A stretch of 64,000 nucleotides of DNA from Allobosea thiooxidans (GCF_900168195.1 NZ_FUYX01000002.1:193501-257500), one strand, 5' to 3'. Positions 45,004 to 58,083 are shown, counted from the stretch's first letter. Notes: a model not told the origin generated them from the letters alone. Program-made: numbers and translations.

Positions 45004-45929
45004 GACGCCCCCACCCTGCGCGGCGCCGTCGTGACGAGGAAGACGCCGGCCAGGATGATGCAGCCGCCGAGGACCTGCCGCAACTCCAGGGCTTCGTGCA
45101 GGACGATGACGCCGAGGATCACCGCCACGGTCGGGACGAGATAGCCTGTCATCGCCGCTCGCGTCGGCCCCGCCGCCCGGATCAGCCGCATGAAGACGGT
45201 GACGGGGATGGCGGTGGCGAAGACGCCGAGCGCGAGCATCGCGGGCAGGTGGTTGCCGAGGGGAGCGAAGGCCGAGGGGCCGAGCACGGCGAGCGTCAGC
45301 GTCGTCGCGATTATGCCGGAGAGCATTTGCTGGCCCAGCGCCAGCCGGGCCGGGTCGCCGGTGGCGGAGGGAACCGTCCGAACATAGATGTTGGCGGATG
45401 CATAGCTCAGCGTCGCCCCGATCATCGCCAAGACGCTGAGCGCGGTGCCGCCGCCCTCGAACAGGCGCGGCCCGATCAGCAGAGCGACGCCGGCCATGCC
45501 GAGCAGGATGCCGCCGAGCCGACGCCGGCTCAGCCTCTCCTCCGAGAAGGCGAAATGAGCGATGAGCGCGACGACGAGAGGCCCCGCCGCCTGGATCATC
45601 GCCGCCGGACCGCTGGCGAGCTGCGTCAGCGCATAGGCCACGAGCACGTTCGGCAGCCAGCCATTGGTGGTGCCGAGTACGATCCAGGGGATGATCTCCG
45701 CTCGGCGCGGCAGCGGGCTGCGCCGCCGCCCCAGGCTCCAGAGCGCCAGGACGCCGGCGCCGAGCAGGCCGCGGCTGGCGGCGATGGCGAGCGCCGGGAC
45801 GTCCCCGCTCATCAGCTTGATGAACAGGTAGCTCGACCCCCAGAGCAGGGAGCAGATCAGCAGGTTGACGGCGATGAAGCTGCGCCCGGGCTCCTGCGGC
45901 GCTGCTGCCTCAGGAGCGATAGTCGCCAT
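45000..45929 (-). CDS. DMT-superfamily exporter (EamA type)
   Basis: A 309-residue inner-membrane protein with two EamA repeats and ten membrane segments. The first repeat begins [17 protein letters not shown]; the second ends [19 protein letters not shown]. Members export amino acids or metabolites. The start at 45929 lies 20 bases inside the 3' end of argJ in another frame; an in-frame ATG at 45941 is also possible. The overlap indicates translational coupling to argJ. Confidence 0.85.
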   Translation of the reverse strand: MATIAPEAAAPQEPGRSFIAVNLLICSLLWGSSYLFIKLMSGDVPALAIAASRGLLGAGVLALWSLGRRRSPLPRRAEIIPWIVLGTTNGWLPNVLVAYALTQLASGPAAMIQAAGPLVVALIAHFAFSEERLSRRRLGGILLGMAGVALLIGPRLFEGGGTALSVLAMIGATLSYASANIYVRTVPSATGDPARLALGQQMLSGIIATTLTLAVLGPSAFAPLGNHLPAMLALGVFATAIPVTVFMRLIRAAGPTRAAMTGYLVPTVAVILGVIVLHEALELRQVLGGCIILAGVFLVTTAPRRVGAS

Positions 45930-47160
45930 TGATCTCGACATAGGCCTTGGTCAGGTCGCAGGTCCAGACCGTGGCCTTGCCGCGTCCCAGCCCGAGATCG
46001 GCGGTGATGACGATATTGTCGCCCTTCATATACTCGGATACCGCAACCTCATCGTAAGACGGGGCGCGCGCGCCCTGCTTCGCCACGACGATGTCGCCGA
46101 AGCCGATGTCGAGCTTGTCGCGATCGGCCGGCTCGCCGGCCTTGCCGACCGCCATGACGACACGGCCCCAATTGGCGTCCTCTCCGGCGAGGGCGGTCTT
46201 GACCAGCGGCGAATTGGCGATCGAGAGCGCGACGCGCTTGGCGGAGCGGGCGGAAGCGGCGCCGGTGACGCGCACCTCGACGAACTTCCGCGCGCCTTCA
46301 CCGTCCTTGCAGACGAGGTGGGCGAGCTCGAGCAGTATCGAATTCAGCGCGCGCTTGAAGCCGGAGAGCCTGATGTCGTTGACCTCGGTGATCGCGGGCA
46401 CGCCCCGCGCCGCCGCCTTGCCGGTGGCGAAGAGCATCAGCGTGTCGGAGGTCGAGGTGTCGCTGTCGACGGTGACCGCGTTGAAGGAGCCCTTTACGCC
46501 CTTGGAGAGCAGGGCCTGCAGCACGGGGGCGGCGATCGGAGCGTCGGTGAAGACGAAGGAGAGCATCGTCGCCATGTCCGGCGCGATCATGCCGGCGCCC
46601 TTGGCGATGCCGGCGATGACGACCTCCTTGCCGTCGATCTTGGCCTTGCGGGTCAGCGCCTTCGGGAAGGTGTCGGTGGTCATGATCGCCTTGGCGGCGT
46701 CGATCCAGGGGCCGTCGGCGGCGCGCTTGGCGCATTCATCGAGCACGCCCTTGAACTTGGTCGCGTCGAGTGGTTCGCCAATCACGCCGGTGGAAGCGAT
46801 GAAGACCTCCTCCGGCTTGCAGCCGGCGGCCTTGGCCGCGATCTCGGCGGTGAGCTTGACCGCGTCACGGCCCTTCAGGCCGGTGAAGGCATTGGCATTG
46901 CCGGAATTGACGACGACGGCGCGGGCCGAGCCTTGGCTCAGGTTCTCGCGGCACCAGTCGACCGGGGCGGAGGGGCATTTCGAGCGGGTGAAGACGCCGG
47001 CGACCTGCGTGCCCTGGTCGAGCAGCGCGAACCAGACGTCCTGGCGGCCCTTGTAGCGGATGCCGGCCTCGGCGGTGGCGAAGCGCACGCCCGGGATCGG
47101 CGGAACCTTAGGCTGGCGCTTCGGCGCGAGCGGGGAAACGGGGACATCCTTGCCGGCCAT
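45910..47160 (-). CDS. argJ: bifunctional ornithine acetyltransferase / N-acetylglutamate synthase
   Basis: A 416-residue Ntn-type enzyme of the arginine acetyl cycle. The self-cleavage site is Ala197-Thr198 in [15 protein letters not shown], giving alpha and beta chains, and the oxyanion pair lies in STGVIG (Thr124-Gly125). The end, [13 protein letters not shown], is invariant in the family. I start at 47160 with AGGAGG upstream. It follows ppiC with a terminator between, so it probably has its own promoter. Confidence 0.96.
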   Translation of the reverse strand: MAGKDVPVSPLAPKRQPKVPPIPGVRFATAEAGIRYKGRQDVWFALLDQGTQVAGVFTRSKCPSAPVDWCRENLSQGSARAVVVNSGNANAFTGLKGRDAVKLTAEIAAKAAGCKPEEVFIASTGVIGEPLDATKFKGVLDECAKRAADGPWIDAAKAIMTTDTFPKALTRKAKIDGKEVVIAGIAKGAGMIAPDMATMLSFVFTDAPIAAPVLQALLSKGVKGSFNAVTVDSDTSTSDTLMLFATGKAAARGVPAITEVNDIRLSGFKRALNSILLELAHLVCKDGEGARKFVEVRVTGAASARSAKRVALSIANSPLVKTALAGEDANWGRVVMAVGKAGEPADRDKLDIGFGDIVVAKQGARAPSYDEVAVSEYMKGDNIVITADLGLGRGKATVWTCDLTKAYVEINGDYRS

Positions 47161-47260
47161 CGCGACTTCCTCCTGCGGAGCGCTGCTGGAAGACCGGCGA
47201 ATCGTCCTTGTCGCCGGGCAGCGCGTCTCGTTCGAAAGCCCTCTGCCGCAGGCCGATGAC

Positions 47261-47292
47261 GAAAACAAGAAGGGCGGCCGCAAAGGCCGCCC
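47261..47292 (-). terminator. rho-independent terminator after the peptidylprolyl isomerase gene
   Basis: On the minus strand, GGGCGGCC/GGCCGCCC (47272-47292, five-base loop) is followed by TTCTTGTTTTC. It lies between the isomerase stop and the argJ start. Confidence 0.8.
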
Positions 47293-47322
47293 GCGAAATT
47301 GGTCTGAGACGGAGCGAAACGC

Positions 47323-48180
47323 TCAGTTCTTCTTGGGCTCGGTCGGCTTGGCGGCGTCGGGCTTGGCGGCCGGCGCCTCCGCCGGCTTGTCGAGCCGCTC
47401 GACCTTGGCCTTCTCGCGCAGCGCCAGGACGAGGTCCTGCTGGGCCTTGCGCTCGAGATACTGGTCGATCTGCGGCTTCACCGCGGCGAAGTCCGGCAGC
47501 GGCTTGGCGCGCTTGTCCTCGAGCCGGATGACGTGCCAGCCGAACTGGCTCTTCACCGGCTCCGAGACCTCGCCCTTCTTCAGCTTGAAGGCGGCCTCGG
47601 CGAATTCCGGCACCATGCGGTCCTTGGTGAACCAGCCGAGATCGCCGCCCTCCTTGCCGGAGCCGGGGTCCTTGGAGAGTTCGGCGGCGACCTTGGCGAA
47701 GTCCTCGCCCTTCTTCAGCCGCTCGACCACCGTCTTGGCCTGGGCCTCGTCCTCGACGAGGATGTGGCGGGCATGGGCCTCCTCCTCGGGAGCCATCGCC
47801 TTGGTGGTGTCGTCAAAGAGCTTCTTGGCCGCCTCGGCGGTGACCGCCTTCTTGCCCTCGCGGGTCAGGTATTCGTCGAGCAGCACCTTCTCGCGGTAAT
47901 AAGCGAGGCGCGCGGCGAAATCGGGCGTGTCGGCGATCTTGGCCTCGGCCGCGGCCTTGGCGCCGAGCTTGAGGTCGACGAGATAGTTGATGACCTCGTC
48001 GCGCTTGCGGTCCTCGGGGAGCTGGGCGAGGCGCTCGCCGAGATCCTCGCTGGCGAGCTGGACATCCCGCTCGGTGATCGAGATGCCGTCGACCTTGGCG
48101 ACGACCTTGTCGGCCTGGGCGAAGGCCGGGGTCGCGAGCAGCGCGAAGCCGATGACGGCGATGAAACGGGCTGAGTTCAT
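47323..48180 (-). CDS. periplasmic peptidylprolyl isomerase, parvulin type
   Basis: A 285-residue foldase. The signal peptide [22 protein letters not shown] directs it to the periplasm; I start at 48180 for that reason. A SurA/PrsA-like N-terminal helical region contains [17 protein letters not shown]. The rotamase domain spans about 133-225 ([39 protein letters not shown]). The C-terminus is Lys/Ala/Pro-rich. It helps fold envelope proteins after Sec export. It is divergent from secA, a neighbourhood known in Hyphomicrobiales. Confidence 0.9.
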   Translation of the reverse strand: MNSARFIAVIGFALLATPAFAQADKVVAKVDGISITERDVQLASEDLGERLAQLPEDRKRDEVINYLVDLKLGAKAAAEAKIADTPDFAARLAYYREKVLLDEYLTREGKKAVTAEAAKKLFDDTTKAMAPEEEAHARHILVEDEAQAKTVVERLKKGEDFAKVAAELSKDPGSGKEGGDLGWFTKDRMVPEFAEAAFKLKKGEVSEPVKSQFGWHVIRLEDKRAKPLPDFAAVKPQIDQYLERKAQQDLVLALREKAKVERLDKPAEAPAAKPDAAKPTEPKKN

Positions 48181-48547
48181 GAGTGGCGGCCTTTCGTCGG
48201 AGAACCCGAGACGCTGTCGCGGCTGCACTGCCAGCTGAACGCGGCAAAGGCAAGGCGGATCAGGCGATTGCGGCCGCCGATCACGCAGCTTTGCGCGGCG
48301 CCGGCACCAGCGCCGTGCCGCCGCGGCAGGTCCGCCGCTCCCCGGCCCTTGGAAGCGGCGGGGCAAAACCCCACATCCTGAGCCGAATTCGCTTGCCGTT
48401 TCGCCGCCCTTTCGACGAAACGCACGCTGGACCCTGCCCGCGCACGCGTCTAAACACGCGGTCGCATTCAAGAGAATACCGGGCTTCCGACCCGCGCGCG
48501 AGGATCCGCGCCGGCCGGGGGCTCAAGCATCACCTGAAAGGCCCAAC
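48181..48547. other. divergent intergenic region between isomerase gene and secA
   Basis: These 367 bases hold no supported gene; the open frames here are compositional shadows. There is a small hairpin GGGGCAAAACCCC near 48360 and GC-rich inverted segments. Promoters for both genes must lie here. Just before the secA ATG there is AAAGG as ribosome binding site. I see no clear riboswitch or SecM-like leader. Confidence 0.5.
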
Positions 48548-51334
<2,787 letters not shown>

Positions 51335-51358
51335 GGCGGCTTTTCCGTTCGCGATCCG

Positions 51359-51391
51359 CGCGCCCGGCCCTGTGCCGGGCGCGTTGCGTTT
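51359..51391 (+). terminator. terminator hairpin after secA
   Basis: CGCGCCCGGC (51359-51368), loop CCTGT, GCCGGGCGCG (51374-51383), then TTGCGTTTG. The stem is very strong; the T-run is interrupted. Confidence 0.7.
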
Positions 51392-51491
51392 GAAGCGGGC
51401 GTGCGCAGGAGATCGCGGCGACGGGCCAGGTGGTTGCGGGCAGCGGCTCCGACAGGTCCTTCTCGACAGCTGCCCACGCTGCCCAGCGCGC

Positions 51492-52547
51492 TCAGAGCGA
51501 GGTGCCGAACTCCCGCTGTCCGGTGCCGCGGGGCCGCAGGCTGAGCCAGGCCGGCCGCGCGAAGAGGAAGGACAGGGGCGTGTTCCTGACCAGCCGATGC
51601 AGCAGCAGCGGCACCACGACGGAGATGGCCGTCAGCAGCAGCGCGGCGACGCCGAGATCGATCGCAACGCCGGAGCGCAGCAGAATGCTCCGCCCGACCA
51701 CCATCGGCAGGAAGAAGGCAAGGTAGATCGGCAGCGAGTTGCGCCCGCAATAGTCGAGCCAGGGCAGGCGCCCGGCCAGCAGCACCGAGCCGAGCAGGAT
51801 CCCGAGCACGCCGGCGAGGCCGAGCAGCAGGTGGATGCCCGGCGCGGCCGTCTGGACCTCATGGCCGAGGAAGGGCGTCGCCAGCGCGCTGAGCGCGAAC
51901 CAGCCGCCCCAGAGCGCGAGCGTCCTGCCGCGATGGGCGGCAGCGCGCTCGGCAGCGGCGCGGATCTCGGCCGAGAACACGGCCCCGGCCAGGAAGAAGA
52001 CGAAATAGGCGGTGAACTGGTCGGGCACCATCCAGCCGGTGTTCAGCGGGGCGAGCGCCAGCAGGGCGGAGACGCCCAGCGCCGCATGGCGCCAGCGCCA
52101 GACCGCCCGGGCGGCGATGAAGAAGACGGTCAGCAGATAGATGAACCAGAGCACGCCAAAGGGATCGACGAGGCCGAGCGCGTAGTTCCGGGCGAAGCCG
52201 GCGACACCGGCCTCGCCCCAGGGCGGAAAGCGCATCAGCGCGTTGATGGTGAACCAGAGCAGGTAATAATAGGCGAGCGGCACGATCTTGCGGTCGATGA
52301 AGGCGCCCCAGCCGAGCCCGGCGAGCCGCGGCACGAACAGGCCCGAGAGCAGGAACAGGCCGGGCATGCGGAACTGCTTCGCCCAGGCGATCAGCGGGTC
52401 GATCCAGCTCTCCTGCCCGGCGGCGAGCTCCAGCCCGCCGGCGACATGCATGAGCACGACCAGGATGATGCAGATCCCCTTGCCGGTGTCGACCCAGCCG
52501 ATACGGCCGCCAGCGGCGCGGCCGGATGGTGCGATGCTTTCTGCCAT
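51492..52547 (-). CDS. membrane acyltransferase, family 3
   Basis: A 351-residue inner-membrane protein with about ten hydrophobic segments. The N-terminal block RIGWVDTGKGICIILVVLMH carries the conserved catalytic-region histidine of the acyltransferase-3 family; the later KQFRMPGLFLLSGLF is also typical. Such enzymes O-acylate surface sugars or secreted glycans. I start at the ATG at 52547 with AGGAAG upstream. No glycan genes are nearby to name the target. Confidence 0.85.
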   Translation of the reverse strand: MAESIAPSGRAAGGRIGWVDTGKGICIILVVLMHVAGGLELAAGQESWIDPLIAWAKQFRMPGLFLLSGLFVPRLAGLGWGAFIDRKIVPLAYYYLLWFTINALMRFPPWGEAGVAGFARNYALGLVDPFGVLWFIYLLTVFFIAARAVWRWRHAALGVSALLALAPLNTGWMVPDQFTAYFVFFLAGAVFSAEIRAAAERAAAHRGRTLALWGGWFALSALATPFLGHEVQTAAPGIHLLLGLAGVLGILLGSVLLAGRLPWLDYCGRNSLPIYLAFFLPMVVGRSILLRSGVAIDLGVAALLLTAISVVVPLLLHRLVRNTPLSFLFARPAWLSLRPRGTGQREFGTSL

Positions 52548-52732
52548 GATGCCGCTTCCTCCGATCGCAGCCTCGCATGGCCGGCTTAGCATAGGGTTAG
52601 GACCGCCGCGGGCGAGGGCAGGATGCCGTTAAGCTTTCGTCAAGGAGCGGGCGGAGCGCGACGGCTGGATAAGCGGCGTGCGGATGCTAGCCTGCCGTGC
52701 GCCAGCCGGAGAGATCGAGGGAGAGACCATCG

Positions 52733-53086
52733 ATGGCAAAGCACAGGATCTACACGACCAGCTTCGCGAGCATCTATCCGATGTACGTCAAGAAGGCGGA
52801 GAGGAAGGGGCGCACCAAGGCAGAGGTCGATCAGGTGCTCTCCTGGCTGACGGGCTATGATCAAAGCGGGCTCGAAGCCCATCTCGACAAGCAGACCGAT
52901 TTCGAGACCTTCTTCGCGGCTGCCCCCAAGCTCAATCCCGCGCGCGCCCTGATCAAGGGCGTGGTCTGCGGCGTCCGCGTGGAGGAGATCGAGGAGCCGA
53001 CGATGCGGGAAATCCGCTATCTGGATAAGCTGATCGACGAGCTGGCGCAGGGGAAGGCGATGGACAAGGTTCTGCGAAAGAGCTGA
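52733..53086 (+). CDS. DUF2200 family protein
   Basis: A 117-residue cytoplasmic protein. [29 protein letters not shown] is the family start (hence 52733, with GAGGGAGAG ahead), followed by [13 protein letters not shown] and [20 protein letters not shown]. The fold is unknown to me, and no function is established. Confidence 0.88.
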   Translation: MAKHRIYTTSFASIYPMYVKKAERKGRTKAEVDQVLSWLTGYDQSGLEAHLDKQTDFETFFAAAPKLNPARALIKGVVCGVRVEEIEEPTMREIRYLDKLIDELAQGKAMDKVLRKS

Positions 53087-53200
53087 GCTTGCTCTGTTGG
53101 CGAGCGGACCTCCGACGATGCGGCGCGCAGGTCGGGGCGCCACCTTTCCTCCGCGCCGGGAGGGTTCGCGCCGTACAGAAGACCGGGGGAGATTTTCAGC

Positions 53201-53731
53201 ATGGCGAAACTCGTCTTTGGCATGAACCAGTCCCTGGACGGCTATGTCGACCATTTGGCGATGCGGACAGGGCCGGCGCTCTTTCGTCATTGGATCGAGC
53301 ATGTGCGCGGCCTGGCCGGCAGTGTGTATGGTCGCCGGATCTACGAGCTCATGCGCTATTGGGACGAAGACGATCCCGCATGGGGGGCGGAGCAGCACGA
53401 GTTCGCGGCGGCGTGGCGGCGCCAGCCGAAATGGGTCGTCTCGCGCTCGCTGAAGTCGGTCGGCCCCAACGCGACGCTTGTCGAGGGTGACGTCGAGGCC
53501 GTTGTTCGCGGGCTCAAGACCCGGCTCGTCGGGGAGATCGCCGTTTCGGGACCGACCTTGGCGCAGAGCCTGACCGAGCTTGGCCTTGTCGATGAGTATC
53601 GACTCTACCTCCACCCCGTCGTGCTCGGGCGCGGCACGCCATTCTTCGCAGGCCCACGGCCGCCACTGCGCCTTCTGGCCGAGGATCGCGTTGGCGAGGG
53701 CGTGATCAGGTTGACCTACGTTCCCGCCTGA
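53201..53731 (+). CDS. dihydrofolate reductase-family protein (RibD C-terminal type)
   Basis: A 176-residue protein. LVFGMNQSLDGYVD at the start, SVYGRRIYELMRYWDE and EIAVSGPTLAQSLTELGLVDEYRLYLHPVVLGRGTPFF near the end are typical of the RibD_C/DHFR-like group. NADPH-dependent reduction is likely but the substrate is not known; it is not a housekeeping FolA. It is preceded by GGGGGAGA. Confidence 0.85.
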   Translation: MAKLVFGMNQSLDGYVDHLAMRTGPALFRHWIEHVRGLAGSVYGRRIYELMRYWDEDDPAWGAEQHEFAAAWRRQPKWVVSRSLKSVGPNATLVEGDVEAVVRGLKTRLVGEIAVSGPTLAQSLTELGLVDEYRLYLHPVVLGRGTPFFAGPRPPLRLLAEDRVGEGVIRLTYVPA

Positions 53732-53881
53732 TCGCGCAACGCGTCGGACGGAGGCCGCCGACGCGTCGGGTCGCGCATGCTTCCGCTGCGCGACCTGTGC
53801 TTGCATCCGTCCCCGGCAACCGCCAGTTTGAGCGCCGTTCGAGGCAGGGCTGGCGCCGGCGGCGTCGCGAGGGGGAGCGGA

Positions 53882-54862
53882 ATGGAGCTGTCGGGATTCA
53901 ACATCGCGGTCATCGTCGTCGTGGCGCTGGTGATCCTGACGATCGCGCGCGGCGTCCGCACCGTGCCGCAGGGCTACAACTACACCGTCGAGCGCTTCGG
54001 CCGCTATTCGCGCACGCTGAGCGCGGGGCTGGGCCTGATCTGGCCCTGGATCGACCGCATCGGCCACAAGGTGAACGTCATGGAGCAGGTGCTCGACATT
54101 CCCTCGCAGGAAGCGATCACCAAGGATAATGCCGGCGTGCGCATCGATGCCGCCGCCTTCTTCCAGGTGCTGGATGCGGCCAAGGCCTGTTACGAGGTCG
54201 CCTCGCTCAACGATGCGCTGATGGTCCTGACCATGACCAATATCCGCACCGTGGTCGGCTCGATGGATCTCGACCAGCTGCTCTCGCATCGCGACGAGAT
54301 CAACGAGCGGCTGCTGCGCGTCATGGATGCCGCCGCCTCGCCCTGGGGCGTCAAGGTCACGCGCATCGAGATCCGCGACATCCTGCCGCCGGCCGATATC
54401 GCCGGGGCGATGAACCGGCAGATGAAGGCCGAGCGCGAGAAGCGCGCCGCGGTGCTCGAGGCGGAAGGCCTGCGCCAGGCCGAGATCCTCAAGGCCGAGG
54501 GCGCGAAGCAGTCGCAGATCCTCGCCGCGGAAGGCCGCAAGGAGGCGGCGCTGCGCGACGCCGAGGCGCGTGAGCGGTTGGCCCAGGCCGAAGCGGCGGC
54601 GACCGCCATGGTCTCGGAAGCGATCAGCCGTGGCGACATCCAGGCCGCCAACTTCCTGATCGCCGAGCGCTATACCGACGCGCTCAAGGCGATCGCCAGC
54701 GGCCACAACAGCAAGGTGGTGATCGTGCCGATCGAGGCCGCCTCGCTGGCCGGCACGGTTGGCGGCATCGCGCAGCTGACCAAGGCCGTCTTCGGCGAGG
54801 AGGCGGCGGCGCAGCGCCGCGGCGCCGGTTCGGTGCCGGCAGCCGGCCGGGGCAATGGCTGA
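53882..54862 (+). CDS. qmcA: SPFH/band-7 membrane-scaffold protein
   Basis: A 326-residue protein with one N-terminal membrane anchor (FNIAVIVVVALVILTIARGV). The band-7 domain includes VPQGYNYTVERFGRYSRTL and RTVVGSMDLDQLLSHRDEIN, and an Ala/Glu-rich coiled coil follows (REKRAAVLEAEGLRQAEILK). I start at 53882 after GAGGGGGAG. It pairs with the NfeD gene, whose ATG lies eight bases inside its end. The pair is thought to organise membrane microdomains and protease access. Confidence 0.88.
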   Translation: MELSGFNIAVIVVVALVILTIARGVRTVPQGYNYTVERFGRYSRTLSAGLGLIWPWIDRIGHKVNVMEQVLDIPSQEAITKDNAGVRIDAAAFFQVLDAAKACYEVASLNDALMVLTMTNIRTVVGSMDLDQLLSHRDEINERLLRVMDAAASPWGVKVTRIEIRDILPPADIAGAMNRQMKAEREKRAAVLEAEGLRQAEILKAEGAKQSQILAAEGRKEAALRDAEARERLAQAEAAATAMVSEAISRGDIQAANFLIAERYTDALKAIASGHNSKVVIVPIEAASLAGTVGGIAQLTKAVFGEEAAAQRRGAGSVPAAGRGNG

Positions 54863-55316
54863 GATGGCGATGTCCGACTGGCTCACGACCCATGGCGGCT
54901 GGCTCTGGGCGATCCTCGGCCTGCTGCTGATCGGCGGGGAGATGCTGGCGCCCGGCATCTTCCTGATCTGGCTCGGGCTGGCCGCCCTTCTCACCGGGCT
55001 CGTCGTCGGCCTCTTCGGCCTCGGCTGGCAGGCGGCGATGCTGGCCTTCGCCGTGCTCGCCATTGCCTGCGTCGTGGCGGGCCGCCTCCTGACCCGCCGC
55101 AAGGGCGAGGAGCCAGACGCCGCGACCGGCCTCAACGACCGCGGCCGGCAGCTCATCGACAAGGTCTTCCGGCTGGAGGCGACGATGACCGGCGGCGAAG
55201 GCCGCATCCGCGTCGGCGATTCGTCCTGGCGCATCATCGGTCCGGAACTGCTGGCGGGCACCGAGGTCAAAGTCGTGCGCGTCGAAGGTTCCACGCTCGT
55301 GGTCGAGAAGGCATGA
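54855..55316 (+). CDS. NfeD family protein
   Basis: A 153-residue membrane protein of the short NfeD type. Two to three hydrophobic segments (WLWAILGLLLIGGEMLAPGI, LAALLTGLVVGLFGLG) precede an OB-fold domain with GEGRIRVGDSSWRIIG and VKVVRVEGSTLVVEKA. It partners the SPFH protein encoded immediately upstream (overlapping genes). The ATGs at 54864 or 54870 are alternative starts. Confidence 0.88.
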   Translation: MAEMAMSDWLTTHGGWLWAILGLLLIGGEMLAPGIFLIWLGLAALLTGLVVGLFGLGWQAAMLAFAVLAIACVVAGRLLTRRKGEEPDAATGLNDRGRQLIDKVFRLEATMTGGEGRIRVGDSSWRIIGPELLAGTEVKVVRVEGSTLVVEKA

Positions 55317-55423
55317 GGTTTTTGCATCGCTTGCGGCGATTTGCGCGTCGGCATTGCATCTAGGGCGTTGGCCTCGCGCACGGTGAGGACTATAGCAACC
55401 GCTCCCCCACGAGCGCGGCAACC

Positions 55424-56683
55424 ATGACCAGCCCCAGCGAACGCCTTTCCCTTCCGAAGGACCGCATCAAGGTCCTGCTGCTGGAAGGTATCAACGATTC
55501 GGCCGTCGAGCTCCTGCAGCAGGCCGGCTACAACAATCTGGAGCGGCTGCCCAAGGCGCTCGACCGCGAGGCGCTGCTCAAGGCGATCCAGGGCGTGCAT
55601 GTGCTCGGCATCCGTTCGCGCACCCAGCTCAACCCGGAAATCCTCGCCGCCGCGGATCGCCTTTTCGCCGTGGGCTGCTTCTCGGTCGGCACCAACCAGG
55701 TCGATCTCGAAGCGGCGCGCCAACGCGGCGTGCCGGTCTTCAACGCACCCTTCTCCAACACCCGCAGCGTCGCCGAGCTGACCATCGGCGAGATCGTCAT
55801 GCTGCTGCGGCGCATCCCCGACCGCTCGCGGGCGGCGCATGACGGCGGCTGGGACAAGTCGGCCAACGGCTCCTTCGAGGTCCGCGGCAAGACGCTCGGC
55901 ATCGTCGGCTACGGCAATATCGGCAGCCAGCTCTCGACGCTGGCCGAGGCAATGGGCATGCGGGTGATCTACTACGATCACACCGACAGGCTGCGCCACG
56001 GCAACACCGAGCCGACCAAGAGTCTGAAGATCCTGCTCGGCGCGGCCGACATCATCTCGCTGCATGTGCCGGAGACGCCGCAGACGGCGGGCATGATCGG
56101 CGCGGCCCAGGTCGCGGCGATGAAGAAGGGCGCCTATCTGATCAACAACTCCCGCGGCACGGTGGTCGATCTCGACGCGGTGGCGGCGGCGCTGAAGAGC
56201 GGCCATCTCGCGGGAGCGGCGCTCGACGTCTTCCCGGTCGAGCCCGCCTCCAATGCCGAACGCTTCGTCTCGCCGCTGCAGGGGCTGCCGAACGTCATCC
56301 TGACGCCGCATATCGGGGGCTCCACCGAGGAGGCGCAGGAGCGCATCGGCGCCGAGGTCGCGCGCAAGCTCGTCGATTATTCCGATGTCGGCTCTACGGT
56401 CGGCGCCGTCAATTTCCCGCAGGTGCAGCTGCCGGCGCGGGCGATCGGCACCCGCTTCATCCATGTCCAGCGCAACGTGCCGGGCATGCTGCGGCGCCTC
56501 AACGACGTCTTCGCCAACCGGCAGGTCAACATCGCCGCGCAGAACTACCAGACCGACGGCGAGGTCGGCTATGTCGTGATGGAGGCGGACGGGGTTTCGA
56601 GTGGCGATGCGCGCGATATCCTCAAGGAGATCCGCGCGCTCGACGGCACGATCCGCGCGCGCCTGCTTTACCAGCGCGACTAG
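55424..56683 (+). CDS. serA: D-3-phosphoglycerate dehydrogenase
   Basis: A 419-residue enzyme for the first step of serine synthesis. The E. coli-type architecture is present: substrate domain with GIRSRTQLN and FSVGTNQVDL, NAD motif GIVGYGNIGSQLS, catalytic NSRGTVVD and the HIGGSTEEAQ block. A C-terminal ACT domain begins near residue 347 (RFIHVQRNVPGMLRRLND), which suggests serine feedback control. I saw no convincing leader RNA in the 107 bases upstream. Confidence 0.95.
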   Translation: MTSPSERLSLPKDRIKVLLLEGINDSAVELLQQAGYNNLERLPKALDREALLKAIQGVHVLGIRSRTQLNPEILAAADRLFAVGCFSVGTNQVDLEAARQRGVPVFNAPFSNTRSVAELTIGEIVMLLRRIPDRSRAAHDGGWDKSANGSFEVRGKTLGIVGYGNIGSQLSTLAEAMGMRVIYYDHTDRLRHGNTEPTKSLKILLGAADIISLHVPETPQTAGMIGAAQVAAMKKGAYLINNSRGTVVDLDAVAAALKSGHLAGAALDVFPVEPASNAERFVSPLQGLPNVILTPHIGGSTEEAQERIGAEVARKLVDYSDVGSTVGAVNFPQVQLPARAIGTRFIHVQRNVPGMLRRLNDVFANRQVNIAAQNYQTDGEVGYVVMEADGVSSGDARDILKEIRALDGTIRARLLYQRD

Positions 56684-56703
56684 GAGCGATCCTCGAGCCG
56701 CGG

Positions 56704-56886
56704 TCAGGTCTTGTCCTTCGAGCCCGGCTTGGTCGGCTCCTGGGCGGCGACGGGGTCGCTGGCGGGGAAGGTGTCCTTCAGGGCCCTGTCAAGCATGGCG
56801 TCCTTGCCGTGCTCGCGCTCGGCCTTGCGCTGCGCCTTCTGCTCCTTGCGCAGGCTTTCCTTGGCCGGATTGGCGGTGGTGGTCAT
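56704..56886 (-). CDS. small charged protein with DTFPASDPVA motif
   Basis: A 60-residue hydrophilic protein. The N-terminal half is a Lys/Glu/Arg-rich helix; the C-terminal half contains DRALKDTFPASDPVAAQEP, a motif found in many small unnamed proteins of alphaproteobacteria. The ATG at 56886 is preceded by AGGGAG at good spacing, which supports it as real even though a much longer artificial frame covers it. The function is unknown. It is convergent with serA. Confidence 0.72.
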   Translation of the reverse strand: MTTTANPAKESLRKEQKAQRKAEREHGKDAMLDRALKDTFPASDPVAAQEPTKPGSKDKT

Positions 56887-57078
56887 GATCGCTCCCTTCG
56901 GCGTGGCGTTCTCCGGCTGGTAAACGCGGCACCGCGCCGGCCGTTCCGCCAGAACGCCAGCGCAGGCGCGCCATGACGCGGCGGTCGCGCCTCTGGATCG
57001 TGGAGCCCAGCCTTCCCATCTGGTGAAGCCACGCCTTCCCGCCGGCTCTCTGTCCGGTGTCAGCCAGCAGGGGCCGCC

Positions 57079-58080
57079 ATGGTCGCGATCTCCGTCCTCG
57101 ATCTCGTTCCCGTCGTCGAAGGGGAGGGGCCGCGCGATGCGCTGCTGAAATCCATCGATCTCGTCCGCCATGCCGAGACGCTCGGCTACAAGCGCTACTG
57201 GGTGGCCGAGCACCACAACATGGTCGGCATCGCCAGCGCCGCGACCTCCGTCGTGATCGGCCAGCTCGCGGCCGCGACGAGCACGATGCGGATCGGCGCC
57301 GGCGGCATCATGCTGCCGAACCACGCCCCACTCGTCATCGCCGAGCAGTTCGGCACGCTGGAGGCGCTGTTCCCCGGCCGGATCGATCTCGGCCTCGGAC
57401 GGGCGCCCGGCACGGACCAGATGACGCTCCGGGCGCTGCGCCGCAGCCCGATGTCGGCCGATTCGTTCCCGCAGGACGTGCTGGAGCTGCAGGCCTTGTT
57501 CGCGCCGGCGGGGCCGAACCAGGCGATCCGCGCCGTGCCGGGCGAGGGGCTGAACGTCCCCCTCTGGATCCTGGGCTCGAGCCTGTTCGGGGCGCAGCTC
57601 GCGGCCGAGCTCGGCCTGCCCTACAGCTTCGCCTCGCATTTCGCGCCGGATGCGCTGATGCAGGCGCTCGCCGTCTATCGCGAGCGCTTCAAGCCGTCGG
57701 AGCAGCTCGCGGCGCCCTATGCCATGCCGGGCATCAACGTCGTCGCCGCCGAGACCGATGCGGAGGCGCGGCATCTGGCGACCTCGCTGCAGCAACGCTT
57801 CGTCGGCATGGTCAGGGGGGAGCGCGGCAAGCTGCAGCCGCCGATCGACGACATCGAGGCGTACTGGTCGCCGGCCGAGAAGGCCCATGTCTCGCAGATG
57901 CTGCGCTATGCCTTCATCGGCTCGCCCGAGACGCTGAAGCGTTCGCTCGGCGCCTTCATTCGCGAGACCGGGGCCGACGAGATCATGATCACCGCCCCGA
58001 TCTTCGATCATGACAAGCGCAAGCGCTCCTATGAGCTCGTGGCCGGGATCGCAGCCGAGCTCGGCGCGGCGGCGGGCTGA
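57079..58080 (+). CDS. luciferase-like (LLM class) flavin-dependent oxidoreductase
   Basis: A 333-residue monooxygenase-fold protein of the YhbW group. Family blocks are [40 protein letters not shown], and YSFASHFAP. The likely cofactor is F420 or FMN; the group's substrates are mostly unknown. It is a single gene, convergent with the metal-transporter operon (gap of three bases). Confidence 0.88.
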   Translation: MVAISVLDLVPVVEGEGPRDALLKSIDLVRHAETLGYKRYWVAEHHNMVGIASAATSVVIGQLAAATSTMRIGAGGIMLPNHAPLVIAEQFGTLEALFPGRIDLGLGRAPGTDQMTLRALRRSPMSADSFPQDVLELQALFAPAGPNQAIRAVPGEGLNVPLWILGSSLFGAQLAAELGLPYSFASHFAPDALMQALAVYRERFKPSEQLAAPYAMPGINVVAAETDAEARHLATSLQQRFVGMVRGERGKLQPPIDDIEAYWSPAEKAHVSQMLRYAFIGSPETLKRSLGAFIRETGADEIMITAPIFDHDKRKRSYELVAGIAAELGAAAG

Positions 58081-58083
58081 GGT

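Noticed and set aside
55317..55423. Leader RNA or riboswitch upstream of serA
   Set aside because: The gap is only 107 bases, with no clear long hairpin plus T-run and no recognised aptamer core.
52640..56464. A 1274-residue minus-strand open frame across DUF2200, qmcA, nfeD and serA
   Set aside because: It crosses five well-supported genes on the other strand and shows no domain or ribosome binding site; a GC-driven shadow.
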